Below, one piece after another: positions 11,318-22,303 of a stretch of 64,000 nt of DNA. Where the stretch lies: the NCBI RefSeq assembly GCF_030272615.1, contig NC_081409.1, positions 619,427,255-619,491,254 on the forward strand, given 5' to 3'. The notes beneath the pieces are model-generated. The model had not been told where the DNA came from. It saw only the letters and a list, made by a program, of their open reading frames with translations, and did not search any database. This DNA is from Cryptomeria japonica. Its lineage: Eukaryota; Streptophyta; Pinopsida; Cupressales; Cupressaceae. The number at the start of each line of letters is the position of its first letter. Position 1 is the stretch's first letter. The position numbers and the translations under genes are program-made.

Positions 11318-13754
11318 TGTTGGGATTGTGTTGTCATTGATGTAGACTAGTATAGGATGGAAACGGATATAGGAGATTGATGAGAAGTATTGTCATTTAT
11401 GCATAGCGAAAATGGTGTCATTGATGTCAGCTAGACTAGTAGGTCACTGGTAAGGAAGAGTGTGTCATCCTGCATAATGATCATTGGAGTCACCGGTATA
11501 GAAATTAGTGTTGACTTACTTTGAAGACATGGATAGGAGACTAGTGTGGTATAAGAGTGGTGAGTGACATGTTACCAGTTCATTGTTGCCAACCGACAAG
11601 AGAGCAAGATGTTGGGTTGTTGATTATGATTAAGAGGTGGAATGTTATAAAAATCACATCAACATTAGAGGTGAAGTATGTGCAGGCCACTAGTATGTTG
11701 TTGTATGAAAATTTGTAGGACTTCCACCAATAAGTGGATCTTATCTCCCAATATACATGGAATGTAGCATATATCTCTAAGATAAGACAAAAGAGTAGAA
11801 GGTAGTTGATTGAAGGCTCACACCAGATCAATTAGTGAAACACTAAGTTGCCTTAGGTGCTTGAGATCAAATATATGAACCAAATCAGCTGGGTAGACAT
11901 GATGAGTTACTCGTATAGAGAAGGAAGAATGGGTTTATCACCTTGACAAACTGGTTGAGATGATGTCGAGGTTGATGAAGAAAAAGGGGATGGCAAATAG
12001 CTACATACATAGAATGTTGCAAGAATACAGATGGAGTTTGGTACCACCATTATGCATGGTATGTTACTTGTATACATGAAGAAGATATCACTGATATAGA
12101 TGTCAATCGATAAGAGAGAAAAAGAGAAGTGAAAGGCTCTTGTCTAATAAAGATGAGAAAGCTATGCTTTGGCATGTGAAGTGACCGGTAAGGGTGTTCC
12201 ACCAAAAGAGATGCAAGTACAAGGCATGAAGGTTTACCAATAGATGTATCCAATTGTGTGGTTGGTTAGTGATCTTGTTTGGACTGACATGGAAGAATTA
12301 GCAGAGGTGGATGCTAACAAAGGGCCCACGTGGAGTTGAAGTGGCATGTATGTACAGGTCGGTGTGTTGTGTTGGTGAGGTTATTGGTTACTGGTCCATC
12401 ATTTAATAACAACTGCAAAGATTGAGGAAGGCTAGCAGAGGATCGTAGCTCAAGATCAAGGAAACAACAGAGATTGAGGACAAACTGATCTAGTAGATCA
12501 AAGTGGGTGAAGAAGACCACATCATGCACGTGATTGATCAAACACAAGGCCAAAAATCATGCTACAAATGTCTAAAGATAAAAGACATGAAGCACAAGGT
12601 AAACAATATGGGGATTCTCATTGATGGAGTGTTGGTCATTGATCAAGGATATGAGATGTGATCAGATATGATGTGCCACGATGATTAGATATCAGATTGG
12701 ATGTAGATTCAGTGCATGGTGGAAACCCTAGAATGCCATTATTAAAACTCATGTTCAGTTGAGAAAATCTGGCTATAAGAGTGTGAGCCAAAGAAGTAGT
12801 AGTTATTTTCCATGAGGGAGTGAGGCTAGTGAAGAGAGAAAATCAGTCAAGTGCTAAATGTCAATCAAAGAAGACGCTAAGTGTGTGAGGTTGAACTGGT
12901 CTAAAGATTCCAACTAGTGAGAGTGAGACAACTAGTATCCTGTCATTAATTTTAACAGAGGAATACACCATTGGTGATTAAACTGACAGAGAGGAGAAAC
13001 AAAAGACTGTAGAGAAAATTGGAGTGAAGAACCGGTAAGCTGAGAACCAACAGTAATCAAATAGTGAATATCTAATTGAGTGAAGAAGACTGGTAGTGTC
13101 TAGCAACAGTATGATAGAGAGGAAGGAGAACAGGTAGAGAAGAGAACAGACAAAGAAGAAGAAGAGAGTAAATCGGTAAGGGAGCATCAGAGAGTGAGTT
13201 GTAGCAGGAGATAAGGTTGCAACAGTGAGAAGGTGAACATAGAATTGATAAAGAATTGATGAGAGGAGAACCGGTGGAGAGACTTGGATAAGTGTTACAA
13301 AGTTTTTTTGTAACAAGGCTATTAATTTTGTAATTGACTATATTCATTGTAGAGCATTGAGTTGGAGCTCAGTGTAGGGGTTGGTGCTCCTTGGGTTACT
13401 ACCCTAAAATCAGGGGTTGGTGCTCCTTGGGTTGGTTCCCTAAAGCAGGAGTGGTACTCCTTGGGTTGGTGTTCTAAATGTTGTTACCAAGGTTTTAATT
13501 GTGAAGCTGGATAGGAGCAGTAGTCTCCAACAACACTTCTCACTATGGTTTTTCCCATCATGAGTTTTCCTCATACATCTAGTGTTATGAGATGTCCCTT
13601 TTATGTGTGATTTATTTTGTGTTATCCTCTCATCTAATCAGTATGTTTGTTTTATGTTAGATCAATTAACTGGTATACACACATAGGATAGAAAAGGGTA
13701 AAGTTTGGAAATCACTAATTTACCCCTCCTCTTAGTGGCATCTTGTGTTCAACA
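11318..13754 (+). repeat. Element E 5' LTR (2.4 kb)
   Basis: It begins TGTTGGGATTGTGTTGTCAT and ends GTGTTCAACA. It matches 22304-24786 over its whole length with many substitutions. It contains repeated GGTTGGTGCTCCTTGGGTT units at about 13378-13475. Short frames inside it are not genes. Confidence 0.88.
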
Positions 13755-13756
13755 AT

Positions 13757-13768
13757 TGGTATCAGGGC
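13757..13768 (+). other. Element E primer-binding site (tRNA-iMet type)
   Basis: TGGTATCAGGGC differs at one base from TGGTATCAGAGC, the common plant copia PBS complementary to initiator methionine tRNA. It follows the LTR end by two bases. Confidence 0.85.
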
Positions 13769-13826
13769 CTAGGTTCCCATTTCATAAGATTTCTCTAGCT
13801 TGGGTAGATTCTGGTATTTGAACATA

Positions 13827-15546
13827 ATGGTTTGTTTTGTATCAATCCTTATTCCAATTCTTGATGGTTCAAATTATTCTATTTGGATTTGTAGGATGGA
13901 AGTGTACTTGTCCTCCTTAGGGTTTGATGTCTAGATGGCAGTTGTTAATAGTTTCCCTAGTAAAGTTAGTCCTCCCACTGATTCAGATGCAGAAAGAAGA
14001 AATCAGTGCAATGATATAGCAATGAAAGCTATACTCTACGGGTTATCTAGTGATGTCTCCTCAAAAGTGGACAAATGCAGATTGACAAAGAGTATGAGAC
14101 TGATTGAACAAGCTCTGTCAAAATGATCCTACCACTGCAGAAACAGTTTGTGAAGACAAGATGAGAAATGCAACTCATTTGTCTATAAATGATGAAGGAA
14201 GATCTGTTAATAGTAGAAACAATGATGAATAAGGAACCCACCTCTTCATGGCTCAAGAGTCAGAAGATGAGAGGCACACATATGAGAATGATCATGCAGA
14301 TCATTCCTACCGAAAAGATGTGTTTGGAAGTGAAACTGAAGGTGAAGAAGAAGATGAAGAAGAAGTAGATCTTGAAGGAGAACTTATAAGTGCACTCGAA
14401 TAACTCAGTAGAGTGAGAAATGAATACAAGTTATTCAAGAATGATGCAGTTGTGGAACAAAACTGGTTGATCAAATGCCTTAAAGAATCTAAGAAATGTA
14501 TCTCAAAGTTGAAGACTCAATAAGAAGACACCAAGGAGTGTCGTTGTAAAGATCTAGCATCTGAGCTAGAGGCAAAAGATAAAGAATATCAGTAGCTAGT
14601 AGGATAAATGGAGAATATTTGAAATGGCCTTGAGAAATGTCAAGATGAGCTAAAGGTGAGAATCCATTTTGATGGCAGCAATGATGCCTGGTACAAAATG
14701 TTGAAGAAGCAAAAGAACTCCAAGGACACCGAAGGATTAGGAAGTGGTGTTGATGAATGATCCACTAGCAAGAATGTCCCCCACAATGACATTCTATTTT
14801 TCTCCTAAAATGGAGACAATAAGAGACAAACCTTCACTATCCAGATTACTCCTTGGAAGAAGGTTGATCTAACCAATACCGGTGAAGAAATGAAGCTAAG
14901 GATGAAGACTGGTGCTACAAGGAGCACTAAAGTAGATCCCAAAGCAAAAGGGAAGATGAGAGAAGGTAGCTTCACCAAAAGCAAGAACATGAGAAGAAAA
15001 CAAAGAAGACCTCCTACCAATAGAAGACAAGGAAATGCTACTTCCCACAAGACAAAGAAAGTGTGGGAAAAGAAGAGATCGGATGGAAGAGTTGAAGAGA
15101 ATGGAAAATCCAAAATCCATCCCTAGAGAGGAATAAATGGAGATACTAGACCGATAATATCACTACATGCATGGCAAAACAAATTTGTAAGTCATATGCC
15201 ATTCTTTACTAGTTTTTTCTTCTCTTGCAAAGATTATGGTCATAGGGAAGATGAATGCATAAAGAGGTCTAGAAACAAGAATGTTGTCTGTCTAAGAAGT
15301 AATACATACGGCCATAGTATGTCAATTTGTAGAAACATGCATAGAACTACTCCTATGCATAATAATAAGAGTCCATTTTCTTCTTCACGAAATGCAAATT
15401 ATGTATGTTAAAATTGCAATGGACTTGGGCATAGAAGTCATGAATGCAGAAATAGGAAAGTTCTATCACATGACAACCACTATAGAAGCTATGCTTAATA
15501 TGGAAATGGATATAGAGCATATGAGAAACAAAATGTTGCATGGAAC
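13827..15546 (+). pseudogene. gag: Element E Gag (copia, coiled coil and three zinc knuckles), broken
   Basis: The ATG at 13827 opens a copia gag start with DGSNYSIW...RMEVYLSSLGFDV, then a stop at about 13932. Further pieces follow in changing frames with many stops: KAILYGLSS (UBN2-like), an acidic segment GEEEDEEEVDLEGEL (about 14341), a coiled-coil-like stretch (14400-14660) and a K/R-rich basic region (14890-15120). Three CCHC-like zinc knuckles lie at 15226-15260, 15290-15330 and 15406-15450. The first lacks its leading Cys, the second has Ser for the second Cys, and only the third keeps all four ligands (with a stop inside). The long coiled-coil Gag with several knuckles resembles the SIRE/Maximus lineage. 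Element B interrupts it at 15547. Confidence 0.75.
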
Positions 15547-16666
15547 TGTAGAGTCATAAAATTGTGACCCCTATAATTTTAACCATATTTGGGGTCCTCA
15601 CCTTGGCAACGACATCTCCTTCCTTAACCGAGACCTATTTCTACATTTCTAATGCTTCTCTCTTGCACCTTCATGTCTTTTGTCTTATCTAGACCCTATC
15701 TAGGCCCCAAAATAGGGCAAGATAGGGTCGAGGTGCCCCTATCCCCCTAGGACAGGGGCATGGCACCCTTGTCCCCATAGGACAGTAGCGTGGCCCCCTA
15801 TCCCCACCTCCTAGGGTGGTCCTATGTGTGGGTTACTCGATCTCCTATGCACTTCTTGTCTTCGGGCTTTGTTATTCCTCTTTGTCAGCTTTTGGCAGTT
15901 GAAAGTTAATCCTTGAGGCATGTATAAAAGGGAATTCAATAACCTCATTCAAGAATGGATGGATAGCACATAGATGGATGATAGAGGATAAGAGATAGAG
16001 AGCATAAGGAGAAGATAGAATATTTCAAGGTCATTATCAATCATTCAAGCATTCAAGTCTTCTTCATTCATCCATTGGAGCAACATTACAATATTTATTT
16101 GAAAGCATGTGTGTGTGGTAGGGTTTTGTCATGCTACATTCCATTTCATACAAAATTTGTGATTACATTCAAGAAGCAAAGCAATCATCATCAACAAGTT
16201 GTAGATCTACAAGGTTGCAGGTGCACAACTATAATTGTAGGTTTGGGCTTCATTTGCAGAGAAGGAAGAACCCTTTTCGTTTCGTGGATGTTGTGGTGGA
16301 CCATGTACATTCCCGCCATGGTCTTGACAAATTTTCTCCAAATTTGCATGGTAGATCTGCATTAGTTTAATTAGCTCAAATCTGAAGTTACATCACAATC
16401 CCAAACTAGTAGCACCTCATTTCAGTCATTCTCTCTCTTTTCCACATAGTCAACAAGTCAACTTTCTCATTTACAAAAGAGGGTAAGTCACATTTCAACC
16501 ATGTGCAATCCACTCATAATTCACATCCTTATTTCCCTCAGATTTGGATCTAGCAAATTCAACCCCTCTTTTGAATGTAAAGTTCTTCCCAAGTGAAAAT
16601 CATCCTAGTGGCTTCCTTTCTCTCTCCTAGGTGGGGATTCACTACGATCCAATTTTCCACTTTACA
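15547..16666 (+). repeat. Element B 5' LTR
   Basis: It begins TGTAGAGTCATAAAATTG and ends CACTTTACA (1120 bp). TATA-like ATGTATAAAAGG lies near 15920. It has a C/G-rich block of CCCCTATCCCC / GGGGC units at about 15730-15815 and a hairpin core GGACCATG...CATGGTCT at 16298-16325. Confidence 0.88.
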
Positions 16667-16669
16667 TTT

Positions 16670-16685
16670 TGGTGAACCCAACACC
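16670..16685 (+). other. Element B primer-binding site
   Basis: TGGTGAACCCAACACC starts four bases after the LTR, the same class and spacing as in A and D. Confidence 0.7.
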
Positions 16686-18420
16686 TTACATATTAATTCT
16701 AATTTCTCATTCTTAGATTTGATTAATTGCAATTTTAATTTCAAATTTTCATTTTCAAGTTTGATCTATTTGTAAATTTAAGAGGTTAATTGCATAAAAA
16801 CCTTAATTTTTTATTTTGATAAAATTAAGCTTGTGAGGTGGAAAATTAAGGTATGGAATATTGCGTTTTTCAAAATTTATATTCACATTCTCTTAGAAAA
16901 TGTTATACATTTAAGAAATTTGTTCAACTATAATATGATCTTGCATAGATTTGTCTCACATAAGATCTAGTTGTATTTCTTGGTAAAAACATCATGCCTT
17001 AGAACTTCCTTTCCCTTCATGTTTCTCTTCACCCTATGACATAATTAACCCATTTAATGGGGGCTCTTTATCATTAGTGGTGGTATTATTTTAATTTAAC
17101 ATACTTTGGGGTAGCAACATGAAGTCCTTTTTCTCTTCTTTCTATTCATCTATCTCTATCTTGGTGCATTATTCATTATTAGGTCTCTTTTCTTGCATAG
17201 GGCTATTCTTATGTGAACATATAATTGTTCTGGGTTTTCCTCTTTCCTTGGATAGGGGCATCTTAAATGAGTATTGCACTTCTTCTCTTTCCTTCATTCT
17301 CTTGGAAATCTTACCTCTTCTATGGTTTGGATTATTCGGAAGTATGATATGCCCCTTAGCAAGGAATGATCTCTTGGGAGGTATGTTCCCTTTCCTCAAG
17401 AGGATTTGTTCCACTAGGACGGAATATCACTTGAAACTAAACACCATCAAAAAATGTGTAATATTTCTCCTTGTTCTCCTCACTTGGGGGGCAGGGATTT
17501 TCTCTCCTTTCCTTTGTATCATTATTTCCTTTAGGGGCTACATTTTTCATATGTGATCATCATTTCCTACAATGGTATGCTTTTTGATTAATCCCCCTTG
17601 GGGAATATATGATGATTTTTCTCTCTTCTTTTTAAATATTACCACTTCTTGAGATATATATTTCACATTTACTAATGTATTTTCTTCCATGTGGTCATGT
17701 AAGTTCATTGTACATTTGCTTATGTTTAATCTCTCTCTAGTAGATTGTGTAAGATCTTCTCATTGTCCCTTATCCTAGGGGGCAATGAGCATTCTCTCTC
17801 TCTCTTTCTCTAGGGATCCACTTTGCCTTATTAAGTGGATGGTTTGAGTTCTATTACTTAATGTCATTCCTTGTGTATAATTTTTGGTTATTGACTTATG
17901 GATTTTCTCTTATACAAGAAGTGTTAATCCTTGACTATGGCCTCTTTTACACTTGGTAATGTACATCTATGATAAATCTAACCATCCCTCTAGGGGCTAA
18001 ATGTGAGTCATTCCTCATAAAGAATCCCTTTCACATAGAAATAGGAGGAAGGATTGCATTCTTTTTCTTTTCTTTTCTTGTTCTAGAAGATGTTATATTT
18101 GTCTAAGATAACTCCTCTTGAGGGTAGATGTCTTTTGAACAAATATCTCTTCTCCTCCAAGGATCACCTTTTCATTTACAACAAGATATATCTTTTCAAA
18201 TATCTTATCCTTGCTTGTAGAGTATTCCCTCTCTTGCTTGGATTTATGACATTGTTGCATGGCGGATATCTTCTTTGTGATGAAGGTAGGTATCCTTGTT
18301 CTACTTTCCTTCAGATATCAACATCATCCTATGTTGACATCTTAGGGGGGGACACCAACACTACTCCTTGTGCTATACTTCTCTCATGCATTGAAAAGTG
18401 AGGCATTCTTGGAACTAGAG

Positions 18421-18775
18421 GGAAACCTATTAGAGCAAGATGTCATCACTTTTTGTAAAGTGGGTCGTTATTGGAACTAGAGGGAAACCTCTTAGAGAAA
18501 GATGTCATCACTTTTTGTACAGTGGGTCATTCTCGAAACCAAAGCATGGTCTGTTAGAGAAAGATGTCTTCACTTCTTCTTGTCTTGTATAGTGAAACAT
18601 TCTTGGAACCAGAGGGAAACCTCTTAGAGAAAGATGCCATCACTTTTCTCTTATACAGTGGGTCATTCTCAGAACCAGAGTGAGATGATGCCACTTTTAT
18701 CTTATGCAAGGTGATTATTATTGGAACTAGAGCATTGACTCTTAGAGTGAGATATCACACCTTTATTGACACTTG
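18421..18775 (+). repeat. Tandem repeat in element B interior
   Basis: There are six imperfect units of about 51-70 bp, each starting near GGAAC(T/C)AGAG and containing TTAGAGAAAGATGTCATCAC and a CAGTGGGTCATTCT-like end. Units start near 18421, 18472, 18535, 18605, 18671 and 18723. Confidence 0.75.
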
Positions 18776-19454
18776 TACTATACAATATATATAGGTTGTA
18801 GCATACAAGAGAATAGACTCCTATGAGGTGCTTAAAACCTCACTTGCACACACACACACATGAGGTTGAGTGGAACTAACAAAGTTCTCACTCTCTCTCT
18901 CTCTCTCTCTCTCTACATGGATCACCTAGGAAAGATCTAGGGGTGAGATTTTCCATGTCTTCTCTCCATGGATCATTTATTTTTAGGGGCAAGATGTCCA
19001 TGGTTTCATTCTTCTTTTCTTTTCTTCTCATGGATCACCAAGGTGTGTATTCATGTTCTCTCTTCTTCCTCTCATGAACTCATAGTTTTACTATTGATAG
19101 TTCATGGATGATGTCAGCTTTGATCTTTTATGTGATCACTCATGTTTATGTGATGGCATTGGTCTTTATGTCCTGATTAGTTGTTGAGACATTTGAGCTC
19201 GAGATCTCTTTGACTAGTTAGTTTGTGCGCTTTGTCTTTATTTGTGTGAGTTTTGTGCCTTTTTGTTTTGTTTGCTCTTTCATTTGATGACATACATTGA
19301 GACCTTAAGATTGGGGGCTTTTTGTTCCTCAATACTAGTGATGTCTTATACTCCTTGTGGTTCTTTCTCCGCATATCTCATCTTCATCTCTCTTTTATTC
19401 TACTTTACCAGTAGTAATGGCATAAGCCATACTCCCACTAAAGTGGGGGCTAAA

Positions 19455-20575
19455 TATAGTATCATAAAATTGAGACCCTAGCAATTTTAACCACATTTGG
19501 GGTCCTCACATTGGTGATAGCATCTCCTTCCTTAACTGGGACCTATTTTTGCATTTCCAACCCTTCTCTCTTCCTCCTTCATGTCTTGTGTCTGCTCTAG
19601 ACCTATTCGGGCCCCAAAATAGGGCAAGACAGGGGCGTGGCACCCCTGTCCCCCTAGGATAGGGGCATGGCACCCTTGTCCCCTAGGACAGTGGTGCAGT
19701 GCCCCTATCCCCACCTCCTAAGGTGGTCCTATGTGTGGTTTTCCCAATATCCTATGCACTTCTTGTCTTTGAGGTTTGTTATTCCTCTTTGTCGATCTTC
19801 GGTGGTTGAAAGTTAATCCTTGAGGCATGTATAAAAGGGAATTAAATACACTCATTCAAGGACGGATGGATAGCACATAGAATAATGACAGAGGATAAGA
19901 AATAGAGGGCACAAGGAGAAGATACAAGATTTCAAGGTCATTATCAAGCATTGAAGCAGTCAAGTCTTCTTCATTCATCCATTGGAGAAACATTACAATA
20001 TTTATTTCCAAGCATGTGTGTGTGTTAGGGTTTTGTCGTGTTACATGCCATTTCATACAACATTTGTGATTACATTCAAGAAGCAAATCAATCATCATCA
20101 ACAAGTTGTAGATCTACAAGGTTGTAGGTTCACGTATGTAATTGCAGGTTTAGGCTTCATTTGTAGAGATAAGAGAACCCTTTTCATTGAATAGATTTTA
20201 TGGTAGACCATGTACATTTCCGCCATGGTCCCGATGAATTTTCTCCAAATTTATAGGGCAGATCCACATTTTTTTAATTTGCTCATATACGAAGTTACAA
20301 TGCGATCCCGAACTAGTAGCACCTCATTTCACTCATTCTATCTCTCTTTTCCACATAGTCAACAAGTCAAATTTCTCATTTACAAAAGAGGATAAGTCAC
20401 ATATCAACCACTTGCAATCCACTTAGAATTTACATCCTTGTTTCCCTCGGATTTGGATATAGCAGATTCAACCCCTCTTTTGAAAATAAAGTTCTTCCCA
20501 AGTAAAAATCATCCTAGTGGCTTCCTTTCTCTCTCCTAGTTGGGGAGTCACTAGGATCCAATTTTCCACTTTACA
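19455..20575 (+). repeat. Element B 3' LTR
   Basis: The 1121-bp repeat of 15547-16666 directly follows the PPT. It starts TATAGTATC (TG changed to TA) and ends CTTTACA. The hairpin core GACCATG (20206-20212) pairs perfectly with CATGGTC (20224-20230). Confidence 0.88.
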
Positions 20576-22303
20576 GGATCAAAAGGAGAAGAGGTTTTGT
20601 TCCTACAAGATCAAGAGGTCCACTGGTTCTGGTAGCTAGTTACAATAGCATGACTAGAAGAAGATGGTCTAACTAGTTTAACAAAAGGTCCTCCAAACAT
20701 GCGAGTGGTATAAACATAGTTTGCTTCTATAACAATACCTTCAGTCATGGGGTAGAATCAGAAAAAGAAAGGACAAATCAAAAAAAGAAGGGAAGACCTA
20801 CTCTCAAGACTAAAACATGGGAAGAAGAATGAGACCAAGTTGGTATGGAGGAAGAAGCAAGAAGATACAACCATGGACCAGCATTGTGCATTCAATACAT
20901 AGGTGATATCTCAAAAGGCTTAAAGGATATGCATGACCTTAGGGGGAGTAGTACATTGGCCATATCATTCACCCCCTCAATGGAAGATGACAGATGGAAT
21001 AACAAGTTGTTACTAGTATGAAGGAAGGAAATGAGATGATAAGTGTGTGCAATGGCTGCCTTGTCTACACACCTACAGATCAAAGATAATTAGAAATTGG
21101 GATCATATGCAAATTGACTCAAGAATACAAGAGTTAGAGGAAGGTGCTCCAGTAGAAATGATGGACCAGTGTAGGAAACTAGCATATGCAGTATGGTACC
21201 AGTATGAATACTAACCGGTAGTGCAGGTTATGTAAGACAATGAGGTTTGAGATCATTGCATTAACTCTGGTAGCATGGATTGAGGTGGTTATGTCCTAGA
21301 TGGTATTGGAAAAGACCTAAATGACATATGATGGCTTGGTAGTTATTCATGTATACATGTATCTTTTTGGGGTAACCGGTTTGATATGTGGCAAGGCAGT
21401 GATATTGTATGGTATTGTGTACACCTAGGATCATGTCATATGTTGTGGTGGAAATTTTGGAGCTGATAGAGCATTAGATTGATCACTTATTTACAACTCA
21501 ACTAATATATGGTGCAGATTGGAGCTTTGGTTTTGAACCTGGTAGGAAATGAGGACCTGAGATCTATAACTTAGGGGGAGTGGACAACCATATCTTTTGA
21601 TTGTTACCAAACATGCTAGACACAGGGGGCGTACAAGTGTCTATGGCTGTACCAATATGATTGTTTTTATGGAAGTGTCTGGGGTTGTGAAATATTTCAA
21701 TGCCTATCCAATTGAGATCACAACTAGAACACCGAGAGGTTTTCCTGCAAAGAGGGAGAGTTACTTGCACGGGAGAACATACAGTTGGTATCGAAGAAGA
21801 TATAATTGGTACCAGTATTAGCTTCAACACTTGGTATCAACAATTTGGGGTCAAAATAGCTTTTGCATATCAAAGGGGAGATGATGTAGTCTGACCAACA
21901 GGTAAGTTGTGTTCACTGACACATGTTCCTTCAATTGGTATCAGACTTGTATATGCAATAGGTATCTGGTTTGTATATACATTTGGTTGTTAATAAATTG
22001 CTGTCAGTTGGTGGTTGAGCCTTTCATATCAAGTGTTGTGAATTGAGAGGATGCAATGTATGATGGTCAAAGGAGGAGAAGCATCCAGTAGATAAAATAG
22101 GGGATAAAAAAGTGTTAGTGCCCGATAGACACAAGGAGGTGATAAAACCTAGCAATTCCCTTTGCCATTATTTTCAAAGGGGGAGAGAGATTTTTTAGTA
22201 TGCCGCATAATATGTGTGAGAATCCATGGGTAACACAAAGGGGGAGAGATTTTTTAGTATGTCGGATACTATATGTGTTGATATCAATACCAAAAGGGGA
22301 GAC
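20576..22303 (+). other. Element E interior right of B, no readable gene
   Basis: This continues element E after the B insertion. All frames are closed by frequent stops and I find no integrase, RT or RNase H motif. The end contains repeated AAAGGGGAGA blocks (22176, 22230, 22292). The last, CAAAAGGGGAGAC at 22291-22303, is the PPT before the 3' LTR. The missing pol could be deletion or deep decay. Confidence 0.6.

Larger units (their letters stand above)
16667..19454 (+). other. Element B internal region, non-coding
   Basis: T-rich sequence without supported coding potential. Open frames at 17119-17556 (hydrophobic, 145 codons) and 18090-18401 lack homology to any family I know and lie in T-rich DNA. 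Scattered GGGGGC motifs resemble PPTs. Microsatellites (CA)n and (CT)n lie near 18849 and 18892. The same interior is present, in reverse orientation, in element G pieces at 26987-27582, 44456-44860, 46055-46391 and 50552-50591. Confidence 0.7.
15547..20575 (+). mobile_element. Gypsy-type LARD element B (5029 bp, non-coding)
   Basis: LTRs lie at 15547-16666 and 19455-20575, the PBS at 16670, and the PPT AAGTGGGGGCTAAA at 19441-19454. Flanks GGAAC (15542-15546) and GGATC (20576-20580) agree at 4 of 5 bases. The 2.8-kb interior has no recognisable gag or pol, so it is a large retrotransposon derivative. It shares PBS, PPT and LTR ends with elements A and D, which suggests mobilisation by a D-like enzyme set and A-like Gag (inference). 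It inserted into the Gag gene of copia E. Confidence 0.88.

Noticed and set aside
17119-17556. 145-codon hydrophobic frame in element B
   Set aside because: T-rich DNA gives Phe/Leu/Ser/Ile-rich frames by chance; there is no homologue that I recognise and the equivalent G sequence is not open.
21934-21948. Second copia PBS (ATTGGTATCAGAC) inside E interior
   Set aside because: No LTR end precedes it and the match is short; probably chance.
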